Below are positions 7,899 through 15,823 of a DNA stretch of 35,909 nucleotides, one piece after another. The DNA is from UPXZ01 sp964568675 (GTDB taxonomy: Bacteria > Bacteroidota > Bacteroidia > Bacteroidales > Paludibacteraceae), in assembly GCA_964568675.1 (NCBI GenBank), contig CAZMQV010000032.1, positions 1 to 35,909 on the forward strand. Direction: 5' to 3'. A model generated the notes under the pieces. The model made no database searches. It had not been told where the DNA came from and was given only the letters and a program-made list of their open reading frames with translations. Made by a program: the position numbers and the translations under genes. Numbering within the stretch: position 1 is the first letter of the stretch; each line of letters starts with the position of its first letter.

Positions 7899-8636
7899 AT
7901 GGAAATAACGCATAGATTCGCGCGTCATTATTTGAGGCGATTTTTCTTCTTATTAATTCTACCATTTTTAGCATTTTCCTGCATTTCGGAAGAAGGAGAA
8001 GGTGGAAAATCAACAGTACAAGGCTATATTCAGAAAATCACCTACAATGATGGTGAATTTCAATTGAAGGCAGACACATTCCCGGCGACAAAAACCGACG
8101 TTTATATCATCTACGGCGATAACCTAACGCACAGCGACAAGATGGAAACTACATACGATGGTTTTTACCAGTTTAAATACCTCACAAAGGGAACTTATAA
8201 GGTTTTCGCATACAATACTTACCCCGATGGACGAAAAATTGCGGTTATTGACACGGTTTTAGTAGGGCGAAACGCAACTAAAAATGCGAAAACGCTTTTT
8301 ATCCGAGAAGGAAAGATGTTGGACAAATCATACATCAAAGGCAAAGTATTAGCAAGTTATTACCGAAAAGAAACGCAGCTCACCAAAGACACTCCCGCGC
8401 CCGACATCCGCGTGTTTATCCGCCGGAAAGGAGCAGCCTTCCACTTTGACGACACCCGAAGCAGCGCCGACGGAACATTTATGTTTGAAAAACTAACTAT
8501 CGGCGATTATGAGGTATTTGCCATTACTGAAAACGAAAATGAAGTAGCAAGCGCGGTAATTCAAGAGGTAAAAATAACTGCTTTAGGCACGATAGTAGAA
8601 ATGTCCAAGCCATTACAAATCAGAATAAACACCTAA
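7899..8636 (+). CDS. Predicted lipoprotein with two beta-sandwich (carboxypeptidase regulatory-like) repeats
   Basis: 246 residues from the ATG at 7899. The N-terminus is a lipoprotein signal: basic RHYLRR, hydrophobic core, lipobox LAFSC with Cys28. The frame opens upstream at 7782, but that stretch lies across the predicted -7 box and hides the signal peptide, so it is rejected. The mature protein holds two related segments, each ending in a DG-F-F-L-G-Y-V-F-A pattern (DGFYQFKYLTKGTYKVFAYN and DGTFMFEKLTIGDYEVFAIT), as in prealbumin-like or carboxypeptidase-regulatory folds. It likely sits in the outer or inner membrane facing the periplasm. First gene of a five-gene run, 36 bases ahead of the next. 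Its function is unknown. Confidence 0.75.
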   Translation: MEITHRFARHYLRRFFFLLILPFLAFSCISEEGEGGKSTVQGYIQKITYNDGEFQLKADTFPATKTDVYIIYGDNLTHSDKMETTYDGFYQFKYLTKGTYKVFAYNTYPDGRKIAVIDTVLVGRNATKNAKTLFIREGKMLDKSYIKGKVLASYYRKETQLTKDTPAPDIRVFIRRKGAAFHFDDTRSSADGTFMFEKLTIGDYEVFAITENENEVASAVIQEVKITALGTIVEMSKPLQIRINT

Positions 8637-8672
8637 TTCATTCAATCATATCAAATCAACTTACAAAAGAAA

Positions 8673-9146
8673 ATGAAAAGCATAAAAAATAGCTTTGCCC
8701 AATCAGCTCGTTTGCTTATCTGGAGCTTGCTGCTACTGAACTTCACATCGGCATTTGCACAACACCCATCACCCGAATCACTGAATGACGCGCGAAGAGA
8801 ACAGAAAAAAAATCTTATAATTCGGGAATACAATACCGATGCAAAGGGACAGAAAAACTGGCTCGACCACATCACCATTTACAACGAAAATGGGTATAAA
8901 ATTCAAGAAGCCGAGTATGCGGTATATGGACTACGCACAAAAACCATGTATGAATACAATGCGAACAATCAATGTGTGAAAGAAGTGGAATACGACAGCA
9001 AAAACAAAGTTACTCAAATAAAAAAGTTTACATACAATGCTGACGGCACCCGAAAAACACAGTACAACTATCTGCCTAACGGACGTTTACATTCCACAAA
9101 ACAATATGAATATGCTACAAGCAACAGCAATTCAAAAACCAAATAA
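8673..9146 (+). CDS. Secreted YD/RHS-like repeat protein
   Basis: 157 residues. Signal peptide at about 1-29 (hydrophobic LLIWSLLLL, cut after SAFA), then short tyrosine-rich beta-hairpin repeats: YNENGYKIQEAEY, YEYNANNQCVKEVEY, FTYNADGTRKTQYNY, YLPNGRLHSTKQYEY. This Y-x-N-x-x-G spacing is that of YD (RHS) repeats, which wrap or bind carbohydrate or polymer in larger proteins. It is far too short for an RHS toxin and has no toxin tip. Second gene of the VTC cluster, so a periplasmic or surface partner of that system is the best guess. No catalytic residues are visible. Confidence 0.7.
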   Translation: MKSIKNSFAQSARLLIWSLLLLNFTSAFAQHPSPESLNDARREQKKNLIIREYNTDAKGQKNWLDHITIYNENGYKIQEAEYAVYGLRTKTMYEYNANNQCVKEVEYDSKNKVTQIKKFTYNADGTRKTQYNYLPNGRLHSTKQYEYATSNSNSKTK

Positions 9147-9171
9147 AGCGGCATCAACACCGGAATATCCA

Positions 9172-9945
9172 ATGAATAATCTGTTAAACATGTTCGAGCC
9201 TATTACGCTCGAACAAATGGACAACGTGAAATTGATGAACCGGGTTGACTCGAAATACATGCTCACACTTGATCTGCTTCCGCAATTGCTTCTGAAAGCC
9301 GTTGGACATTTCAAAGTGCTGGAAATAAACAACTTGAAAGCAAGCCGATATTCGAGCATTTACTTCGACACCGACGACATGCACATGTATCGGATGCACC
9401 ATAATGGCAAATTGAACCGATTTAAAATTCGTATGCGCACTTACGTCGAATCAGGCGACACATTTCTTGAAGTTAAGCGGAAAACGAATAAAGGTAGAAC
9501 ATCAAAAAAGAGAATTGGGATTGATCCGTCGCACTTCAACTCCATGTCGTTTCATGACGAAGAAGAAAATTTTATTCATGAAATCACACCTTATTTGGCT
9601 AAAGGACTGACCCCACAGCTTCAAAATCAATTTACGAGAATCACCTTGGTTGATAATAATGAAACAGAAAGAATAACTATCGACACGGGAATAAAATTCA
9701 AAACGGCTGATAGTAACACCTATTCTTCTATCGAACAATTGGTTATTGTCGAGATTAAACAAGATGGCTCAGTACGCTCCAAATTTCACGACATACTGGA
9801 AGAATTGTCAGTTTCATCGCAAAGAATTAGCAAATACTGCTTAGGAGTAATCCTGACACAGCCGCAAATAAAACACAATCGTTTCAACACTAAAATCAGA
9901 CAAATAAATAAATTAACCAACAATGATCCAATCAGAACTACCTGA
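9172..9945 (+). CDS. VTC-domain (polyphosphate polymerase-like) protein
   Basis: 257 residues from the ATG at 9172. It matches the VTC catalytic domain, the tunnel-shaped fold of the yeast Vtc4 polyphosphate polymerase. The expected active-site elements are present in order: NRVDSKY (Lys28), FDTDDMHMYRMHHNGKLNRF with KIRMR (Arg87, Arg89), FLEVKRKTNKGR (Glu100, Lys102), TRITL (Arg156), IVEIKQDG (Glu194, Lys196) and RISKY (Lys221). No SPX or membrane domain is fused; the membrane part may come from the DUF4956 protein, whose gene overlaps the 3' end by 23 bases. Upstream in-frame starts (9037, 9112) would overlap the previous gene and add non-conserved sequence. Polyphosphate synthesis is inferred from the family; bacterial members are barely studied. 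Confidence 0.85.
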   Translation: MNNLLNMFEPITLEQMDNVKLMNRVDSKYMLTLDLLPQLLLKAVGHFKVLEINNLKASRYSSIYFDTDDMHMYRMHHNGKLNRFKIRMRTYVESGDTFLEVKRKTNKGRTSKKRIGIDPSHFNSMSFHDEEENFIHEITPYLAKGLTPQLQNQFTRITLVDNNETERITIDTGIKFKTADSNTYSSIEQLVIVEIKQDGSVRSKFHDILEELSVSSQRISKYCLGVILTQPQIKHNRFNTKIRQINKLTNNDPIRTT

Positions 9946-10645
9946 TTTTGACCCGGCAATCGCCAAAGAGTTTGGCGAGCAAGGCTTATCTGCCTCCAAC
10001 TTATTAAACTTCAATCTTTTTGACGCATCATCACTAGCACAACTGCTTATCAGCTTTTTGTTCAACATCCTGGTGTGTTTCGTCATTATTAAATATTTTT
10101 ACTATAGAAAAGGAGGAAGACGCGATTTCTACTTCACCTTTATTCTTTTTGCTGTTACCGTCTTTCTACTTATTTTCCACTTAGATTCCGTAAGCTTAGA
10201 AATAGGCATGGCTTTGGGGCTTTTTGCCATATTTGGCATTATTCGCTACCGAACCGAGCAGGTTTCTGTTCGCGAAATGACCTATCTTTTTGTAATCATC
10301 GCCATTTCTGTGATTAATGGACTTTCGAAAGCAATGACCGTAACGTCGCTGGTGGTGTCGAATGTGCTTTTCATTGTAGCCATAGCATTTATGGAAAGCA
10401 GCAAATTGGTGAAACATGTGGAAACAAAGGTTATTTTGTACGAGAAAATTGATTTGATTACACCGGATAAATACGAGTTACTAAAACAGGATTTGGAAAC
10501 AAGAACCGGCATTCCAATCATCAAACTTGAAGTTGGACACATTGATTTGTTGCGCGACGTAGCTTATATCAAAATTTACTACAACTCCACCTCGAATGAA
10601 TCAAATTCTGTAGAGTATTTTCGGAATTTTAACAAGTATTTTTAA
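9923..10645 (+). CDS. DUF4956 integral membrane protein
   Basis: 240 residues. About four membrane segments lie between residues 35 and 155 (LISFLFNILVCFVIIKYFYY; FILFAVTVFLLIFHL; the glycine-rich IGMALGLFAIFGIIRYRTEQ; YLFVIIAISVINGL and VVSNVLFIVAIAFM), followed by a cytoplasmic C-terminal alpha/beta domain of about 80 residues. The FGIIRYRTE-V-REM motif is the family signature. The start overlaps the VTC gene by 23 bases and the stop overlaps the next start (TAATG), so the three genes are translationally coupled. The family is repeatedly found beside VTC-domain genes. Its biochemical role is unknown; anchoring the polymerase or moving its product across the inner membrane are inferences. 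Confidence 0.85.
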   Translation: MIQSELPDFDPAIAKEFGEQGLSASNLLNFNLFDASSLAQLLISFLFNILVCFVIIKYFYYRKGGRRDFYFTFILFAVTVFLLIFHLDSVSLEIGMALGLFAIFGIIRYRTEQVSVREMTYLFVIIAISVINGLSKAMTVTSLVVSNVLFIVAIAFMESSKLVKHVETKVILYEKIDLITPDKYELLKQDLETRTGIPIIKLEVGHIDLLRDVAYIKIYYNSTSNESNSVEYFRNFNKYF

Positions 10646-11325
10646 TGAAAAAACTGTTACTACTCATTGCAATAATCGCCATTCCTGGTTTTCTGCTTAG
10701 CCATGCGCAAGCACAAATCGGGGATTTTGGCGCTATTGGTGAGGTGAAATTTTCTAAAGAACTAAGCCGGGTAGTCGAAATATCGGTTGGACAGGAGTTG
10801 CGTTTCAACCAATTTGCCACTTCGCTAAGCCGTTCGGCTACTTCGCTCGAAAGCGACATTACAATCATTGACAAAGTACTTCGCGCAAATTTTGAGTACA
10901 AGTTATTATTCAACCGGGAAAACGGAATTTTCGAAACACGACATCGAACTTCGGCAGGTTTGCTGATGCTCTACAACTACAATCAATTTAAGTTCAGACT
11001 CAAAACCCGTCTGCAATCCACCTATCGCGACGTGGCAACTGGTGAATTCAAATTCAATCCACGCTACGTATGGCGCAATAACCTTGAATTGCGCTATGAT
11101 ATTTTCGGTTCCCGATTCACACCATTTGCTTATGCCGAAAGCTTCTGCCGCCTCAACAGCATTAACGGTTTCTATCTCAACTCTTTTCGCTTGGGAGCTG
11201 GCACCAAATACAGGCTATCGCAATTCAACACTCTTAACCTGGAGTTACGGTTTGACCAAGATATCCAAGTGCCCAACCCGGACAACATCGTGAATCTGAA
11301 TATAGGCTGGAGTCATAAATTGTGA
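10645..11325 (+). CDS. DUF2490-type outer-membrane beta-barrel protein
   Basis: 226 residues. Signal peptide at about 1-24 (cut after AQAQ). The rest is alternating amphipathic strands rich in aromatic residues and Arg (FEYKLLFNRENGIFETRHRTSAGLLMLY, FKFRLKTRLQSTYRD, WRNNLELRYDIF) ending in LNLELRFDQDI and NLNIGWSHKL, the layout of small outer-membrane barrels of the DUF2490 family. Its ATG shares a base with the stop of the DUF4956 gene. Last gene of the cluster; a strong hairpin follows 28 bases later. It would give the cluster an outer-membrane component. Confidence 0.8.
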   Translation: MKKLLLLIAIIAIPGFLLSHAQAQIGDFGAIGEVKFSKELSRVVEISVGQELRFNQFATSLSRSATSLESDITIIDKVLRANFEYKLLFNRENGIFETRHRTSAGLLMLYNYNQFKFRLKTRLQSTYRDVATGEFKFNPRYVWRNNLELRYDIFGSRFTPFAYAESFCRLNSINGFYLNSFRLGAGTKYRLSQFNTLNLELRFDQDIQVPNPDNIVNLNIGWSHKL

Positions 11326-11353
11326 TAATTTATAACATTGGAAGTATCCTGAT

Positions 11354-11414
11354 AAATCAGAAACACCACTTCGTATCATCAAATGATAATACAAAGTGGT
11401 GTTTCTGATTTTTA
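11354..11414 (+). terminator. Long inverted-repeat terminator of the VTC cluster
   Basis: Arms of 18 bp, perfectly complementary (11354-11371 with 11394-11411; the arm contains CAGAAACACCACTT), and the 22-base loop folds again (ATCAT-CAA-ATGAT). A T-run follows (TTTTT at 11409-11413). A second hairpin, CTTGG-t-AAAG / CTTT-CCAAG (11416-11439), lies next to it on the side of the Dabb gene and may end the opposite transcript. Confidence 0.85.
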
Positions 11415-11467
11415 ACTTGGTAAAGATACGCTTTCCAAGCCAAATTTTCTACGAAAAAAAAATCAGT

Positions 11468-11773
11468 TTATATTTCGTAATCTACGCACGCACGATCAGT
11501 TTTCACCTTTCCGATATATGCTCCCACTTTCTTATGCTCGGGGTGCTCCTGATAGATATTCAGGTCATCTACCGAATCGAACTCGCTATAAAGAACAATA
11601 TCCCAATTAGTCAGTGGAGTATCGGGATGATTTATCCCTACTTCAATTTTTCGCAACTGTGGCACCACGCCCATCAGTTTTTCAAGACCTTCTTTGATTA
11701 TAAGGGCATTTTCAGCTTTAGTTTTACCTTCTGCCTGATTTGCCAGATTAAAAAACACAATATGCTTAATCAT
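11468..11773 (-). CDS. Dabb-family (stress-responsive alpha/beta barrel) protein
   Basis: 101 residues, the normal size for a single Dabb ferredoxin-like domain. It starts MIKHIVFFNL and has the typical LRKIEVGINH strand and YSEFDSVDDLNIYQEHPEHKKVGAYI helix. Members form dimeric barrels; functions are mostly unknown. The gene begins 15 bases after nadB on the same strand, so it is the second gene of that transcript. No link to NAD synthesis is evident. Confidence 0.85.
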   Translation of the reverse strand: MIKHIVFFNLANQAEGKTKAENALIIKEGLEKLMGVVPQLRKIEVGINHPDTPLTNWDIVLYSEFDSVDDLNIYQEHPEHKKVGAYIGKVKTDRACVDYEI

Positions 11774-11788
11774 AATGCAACTATTTAG

Positions 11789-13378
11789 TTAATTATTAAA
11801 TTTTGAACCAATTTCCATTTTCTTCGGATAATCAATCGTGTAATGCAGTCCTCTGCTCTCTTTTCGAGCCAAAGCCTGCTTAATGATTAGGTACGAAACG
11901 CTTATCACATTGCGCAATTCGCAAATCTCGCGCGAAACCACCGAGCGATCAAACAAATTTTCTGTTTCACGATAGAGTATTTCAAGCCTTGTGAGCGCAC
12001 GTTGCAAGCGTAGATTGGAGCGAACAATGCCTACATAGTTGCTCATTATTTGCTCCACTTCTTTGAAACTTTGGGTTATCAATACCATCTCTTCGGTAAG
12101 CGAAGTTCCCTCATCGTTCCATTCCGGTAGATTTTCTTTGTATGTTAGCGTATGAATACGCGCTGCGGCATGTTTCACCGCTTTGTCGGCATACACAATA
12201 GCTTCAAGTAGCGAATTGGAAGCCAAACGATTAGCGCCATGCAATCCTGTGCATGAACATTCGCCTATGGCATACAGGCGGTTGATGGACGACTCACCAT
12301 TCAAATCCACATAAATACCGCCACAGATGTAGTGCTGAGTAGGACAAATGGGAATATAATCTTTGGTGATATCGATGCCGTGTTTCAAACACTTTTCATA
12401 AATCATCGGATACTCACGCCGCGTTTCTTCCGCGTTTTTGTGCGTAACATCCAAATATTCAAAATCATCGCCTCTTACTTTCATTTCATTATCAATGGCT
12501 CGCGCCACAATGTCGCGTGGCGCTAACGATCCACGGCTGTCATAGCGATGCATAAATTCTTTGCCATCCTGCGTGCGAAGCACCGCGCCATAACCACGAA
12601 TGGCTTCGGTGATTAAAAAAACCGGTTTATCACCCGGATGATAAAAACCGGTGGGATGAAACTGCACAAACTCCATATCTTTGATTGCGCCACGCGCACG
12701 ATGCACCATCGCTATTCCATCGCCGGTAGCAATGGTAGGATTGGTTGAAGCGAGATACGAGCTACCTATGCCACCGGTAGCAAGCACGGTAACTTTACCC
12801 AGAAAGGTGTGGATGTGATTCGACTTTTGATTCAACGCATACACTCCATAACATTCAATATCGGGTGTCAAGCGAGTAACGATTTGCCCAAGGTGGTGTT
12901 GTGTGAGTATTTCTATCGCAAAATAGTGTTCAAAAATATCTATATTCGGGTTATTCCGTATCTGTTCATTCAATCCGCGTTGAATCTCAAAGCCGGTATT
13001 ATCCTTATGGTGAAGTATTCGAAACTCTGAGTGCCCGCCCTCTTTATGCAAATCAAACTTATCATTTTCTTCATCTTTATCAAAACTCACTCCCCAATCG
13101 AGCAATTGCCTAATTTGCTCCGGCGCATTCTTCACCACCTGCTCCACAGCCGGTGTCCAGCAATGTCCATCGCCGGCAACGAGCGTATCATCGATATGCT
13201 TCTCAAAATTATCCGGTTCATACATCACCGACGCGATACCTCCTTGTGCAAAACTTGTATTGCTATCGTTGAGCGTAGTTTTGGCCAAAAGTGCCACCGT
13301 GCCATATTTCGAAGCTTTCAGAGCAAAGCTGATTCCGGCAATACCACCTCCAACAATCAGAAAATCGTATTTCTTCAT
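11789..13378 (-). CDS. nadB: L-aspartate oxidase
   Basis: 529 residues. FAD-dependent enzyme oxidising L-aspartate to iminoaspartate, the first step of de novo NAD synthesis. The N-terminal Rossmann motif is DFLIVGGGIAGISFALKA; other landmarks are NTSFAQGGIASV, GGHSEFRILH, VLATGGIGSSYL, FVQFHPTGFY, EAIRGYGAVLR, SLAPRDIVARAID, CPTQHYICGGIYVD and the C-terminal helical domain with ESRGLHYTIDYP. These separate it from succinate dehydrogenase flavoproteins. nadA and nadC are not adjacent. I saw no consensus promoter in the 136 bases to rlmD. Confidence 0.95.
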   Translation of the reverse strand: MKKYDFLIVGGGIAGISFALKASKYGTVALLAKTTLNDSNTSFAQGGIASVMYEPDNFEKHIDDTLVAGDGHCWTPAVEQVVKNAPEQIRQLLDWGVSFDKDEENDKFDLHKEGGHSEFRILHHKDNTGFEIQRGLNEQIRNNPNIDIFEHYFAIEILTQHHLGQIVTRLTPDIECYGVYALNQKSNHIHTFLGKVTVLATGGIGSSYLASTNPTIATGDGIAMVHRARGAIKDMEFVQFHPTGFYHPGDKPVFLITEAIRGYGAVLRTQDGKEFMHRYDSRGSLAPRDIVARAIDNEMKVRGDDFEYLDVTHKNAEETRREYPMIYEKCLKHGIDITKDYIPICPTQHYICGGIYVDLNGESSINRLYAIGECSCTGLHGANRLASNSLLEAIVYADKAVKHAAARIHTLTYKENLPEWNDEGTSLTEEMVLITQSFKEVEQIMSNYVGIVRSNLRLQRALTRLEILYRETENLFDRSVVSREICELRNVISVSYLIIKQALARKESRGLHYTIDYPKKMEIGSKFNN

Positions 13379-13514
13379 ACTACATATAAAATTAGTTGAA
13401 CTTTACCATTTAATTTTTAGAAACAAGAATTAAAATCCAATTTTGAACTTCGTTCACTTCGTTCTTTGTTACTCCATCATAGCTATTACTCAAACATTAT
13501 CAGCCGGCAAGAAA

Positions 13515-14924
13515 CTATCTTCTTTCGAGTAAAACCACATTCTCAACGTGGTGTGTGTGAGGAAACATATCTACAGCCTGCACACGAGTCACACGATATT
13601 TTTCATCCAACAAATTGAGGTCGCGCGCTTGCGTAGCCGAATTGCAACTTACATATACAATTCGCTTCGGGTCAGCGACAAGCATGGTTTTCACTACATC
13701 CTCGTGCATACCCGCGCGCGGTGGGTCGGTGATTATCACGTCGGGTTTCCCATGAAATTTCAAGAACTCTTCGTTGAGAACATTTTTCATATCTCCTGCA
13801 AAGAAAAGCGTGTTTTCAATACCATTTATTGCTGAATTGACCTTCGCGTCTTCAATTGCTTCCGGCACATACTCAATGCCAATTACTTTCCGAACCGAAC
13901 GTGCCACAAAATTGGCAATCGTACCGGTGCCTGTGTAAAGATCATAAACCAGCTCGTCACCAGATAATTGAGCAAATTCACGTGCAATTTTATACAGATT
14001 GTATGCCTGTTCGGAATTAGTTTGATAAAATGATTTCGCACCAATCTTAAAGCGCAAGCCTTCCATATTCTCGTAAATACAATCGGTACCTTTAAATATG
14101 TGAATTTCCTGATCAGTAATCGTGTCGTTCGCTTTGGAATTGATGACATAGAGCAACGATGTGATTTGCGGAAACATATCAGCTAAATGTCTTAATAGAC
14201 GCTCACGATTTGCTTCATCTTCATGATAAAACACCACAATGAGCATCAGCTCGCCGGTAGATGTGGTGCGCACCAACATGGTACGTAAAAAGCCTTCCTG
14301 CGCGCGCAAATCAAAAAAACTAAGTTCATTCTCAATTGCATAACGTCGGATTTCGTTTCGTATCTGATTTTGAATATCATCTTGCAACCAACATTTTTCG
14401 ATATCGAGAACTTTATCAAACATCCCAGGTAGATGAAAACCTACCGCATTCATTGAATCAAATTTCTTTTCGGAGTTCATCTCTTCGTAAGTCATCCAAC
14501 GCTTATTGGAGAATGTAAATTCCAATTTATTCCGATAAAACTGTGTCTTCGCACTACCAAGAATAGGAGTAAATTCAGGCAATTCCACTTTCCCAATCCG
14601 ACGAAGGTTGTTCTCCACCTCCATTTGTTTGTGTCTGAGTTGCTCGTCATAGGGAAGAATCTGCCACTTACAGCCACCACACACTCCATAATGCGAACAA
14701 AAAGCCTCGGCGCGATTTTCGGACAACTTCACCACTTCCAGCACGCGAGCTTCCATATAGCTACTTTTCTTTTTCGTAACTTGCAGGTTCACCACATCAC
14801 CGGGCACTGCAAATGGCACAAACACCACTACATCATCTACCTTAGCGATAGCCTTTCCTTCGGCAGCAACAGCTGTAATCAACACATTTTCCAAGCGCGG
14901 AAGTACTTTTTTCTTTCTTACCAT
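13515..14924 (-). CDS. rlmD: 23S rRNA (uracil-C5)-methyltransferase, RlmD/RumA family
   Basis: 469 residues from the ATG at 14924. Domains: a TRAM RNA-binding domain (about 8-65), the 4Fe-4S cysteines C76-x5-C82-x2-C85 (CSHYGVCGGCKW) with a fourth at about 160 (DIEKCW), and a SAM-dependent methyltransferase domain (YDLYTGTGTIANFVA, ITDPPRAGMHEDVV). The nucleophile cysteine is in IVYVSCNSATQARDL. It methylates a uridine of 23S rRNA (U1939 in E. coli) or a related RNA uridine; which one is not visible. A TTG start at 14948 is rejected because it lies at the predicted transcription start behind the -7 box 14952-14959. Confidence 0.9.
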   Translation of the reverse strand: MVRKKKVLPRLENVLITAVAAEGKAIAKVDDVVVFVPFAVPGDVVNLQVTKKKSSYMEARVLEVVKLSENRAEAFCSHYGVCGGCKWQILPYDEQLRHKQMEVENNLRRIGKVELPEFTPILGSAKTQFYRNKLEFTFSNKRWMTYEEMNSEKKFDSMNAVGFHLPGMFDKVLDIEKCWLQDDIQNQIRNEIRRYAIENELSFFDLRAQEGFLRTMLVRTTSTGELMLIVVFYHEDEANRERLLRHLADMFPQITSLLYVINSKANDTITDQEIHIFKGTDCIYENMEGLRFKIGAKSFYQTNSEQAYNLYKIAREFAQLSGDELVYDLYTGTGTIANFVARSVRKVIGIEYVPEAIEDAKVNSAINGIENTLFFAGDMKNVLNEEFLKFHGKPDVIITDPPRAGMHEDVVKTMLVADPKRIVYVSCNSATQARDLNLLDEKYRVTRVQAVDMFPHTHHVENVVLLERR

Positions 14925-14951
14925 ATTTTTAATAAAAAAACGTTTCAACTA

Positions 14952-14959
14952 CAAAGGTA
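14952..14959 (-). promoter_or_regulatory. -7 box of the rlmD promoter
   Basis: TACCTTTG on the minus strand, a perfect TAnnTTTG. No TTTG at the usual distance upstream. It predicts a start close to 14948 and so decides for the ATG at 14924. Confidence 0.5.
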
Positions 14960-15042
14960 GAGATTTTTTTTCAAAAAATATTATACGAAAGCGCATCATC
15001 ATGTCAGCACTATATTTTTATAAACATTTATAACCCCGGTAC

Positions 15043-15073
15043 TTTACGGGAAATTATTTTAATCGTATCTTTG
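15043..15073 (+). promoter_or_regulatory. Promoter of the TPM-domain lipoprotein gene
   Basis: TTTA (15043-15046, one base off TTTG), a 19-base spacer and TATCTTTG (15066-15073). The leader to the ATG at 15115 would be about 35 bases, which excludes most of the longer frame that opens with TTG at 15091. Confidence 0.65.
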
Positions 15074-15114
15074 TGACCTAAAAACCTATTTTGATTTATC
15101 GTACAAGCTTTTTT

Positions 15115-15636
15115 ATGAAACTTACAGCCTTAGCGTCCATTTTACTAATCACTTTTCTAATTTGCATTTTTTCGTGCAAAAACTTCTCAACAAATTTTGT
15201 CGGGTTTCTTGTGGACAATGACAGCACAATCACCTCACTGCCGGCACCGCTTGGCACAATAAGCGACTACGAAAAACTGCTTACTGTTGAAGAAATTCGC
15301 TCACTCGACAGCATAATCCTACAATTTGAAGAAAAATCGAAAACCAACATTAATATTGTAACCACAAGTAGCGCGACGCCTCTTGACGATTTAATGGATT
15401 ATGCCATCAATCTAAAAAACAATTGGGAAAACAACTCTTCCGAAGAGATGATTTTGATTATCTACTCGGAAAAATTAAAAGACACCCAGGTTGTTGCGAA
15501 CAACAAACTCAAACGGAAACTTACGAAGCAAAAGTGTAAAAAAATCAATCGCATAGCGCTAAAAGAGATGAAAAAAGGAAATAATTATCGCGCTATAAAA
15601 AAAGCGCTATATCTCACAATTGAAGCATTCGAATAA
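15115..15636 (+). CDS. TPM-domain lipoprotein
   Basis: 173 residues from the ATG at 15115. Lipoprotein signal with lipobox CIFSC. The mature part is one TPM domain (YgcG/Psb32 family): YEKLLTVEEIRSLDSIILQFEEKS, INIVTTSSATP, DLMDYAINLKNNW, EEMILIIYSEKLKDTQVVANNKL and the basic C-terminal helices ending YRAIKKALYLTIEAF. The usual glycine-rich tail and C-terminal membrane helix of TPM proteins are absent, so anchoring is by lipid only. Family function is uncertain (some plant members are phosphatases). Transcribed alone, towards the gene-free region that follows. Confidence 0.75.
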   Translation: MKLTALASILLITFLICIFSCKNFSTNFVGFLVDNDSTITSLPAPLGTISDYEKLLTVEEIRSLDSIILQFEEKSKTNINIVTTSSATPLDDLMDYAINLKNNWENNSSEEMILIIYSEKLKDTQVVANNKLKRKLTKQKCKKINRIALKEMKKGNNYRAIKKALYLTIEAFE

Positions 15637-15743
15637 GCCGAGAATACACGAAGCATAAACACTTGACCTTCTATCACTTACACACACATCTTCTACACTA
15701 ACAAACGGCCCTAATTATTTAACTATTTTTTAACTACAATATA

Positions 15744-15775
15744 TTTGCTTTTTCAGAAAAGGAATATTATATTTG
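15744..15775 (+). promoter_or_regulatory. Consensus promoter firing into a gene-free region
   Basis: TTTG (15744-15747), a 20-base spacer, TATATTTG (15768-15775): complete match to the Bacteroidetes consensus. Its -33 element is itself the end of another TATATTTG (15740-15747). The predicted start is near 15780. No coding frame follows for more than 1.2 kb on this strand. Confidence 0.75.
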
Positions 15776-15810
15776 CCACAAGAGGTTTCACTCTATAAAA
15801 CAACAAATAC

Positions 15811-15823
15811 GCTCTTTGAAACA
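15811..15823 (+). promoter_or_regulatory. boxA-like antitermination element
   Basis: GCTCTTTGAAACA, about 35 bases after the promoter. Compare boxA of rRNA leaders: TGCTCTTTAACA in E. coli and TGTTCTTTGAAAA in Bacillus. Such elements recruit Nus factors and protect untranslated transcripts from early termination. Confidence 0.5.

Noticed and set aside
8673..9146. RHS/YD polymorphic toxin
   Set aside because: Only a few repeats, no core PxxxxDPxG motif, no toxin tip and no immunity gene.
9037..9171. N-terminal extension of the VTC gene
   Set aside because: It overlaps the YD-repeat gene by 110 bases and adds no family-conserved sequence.
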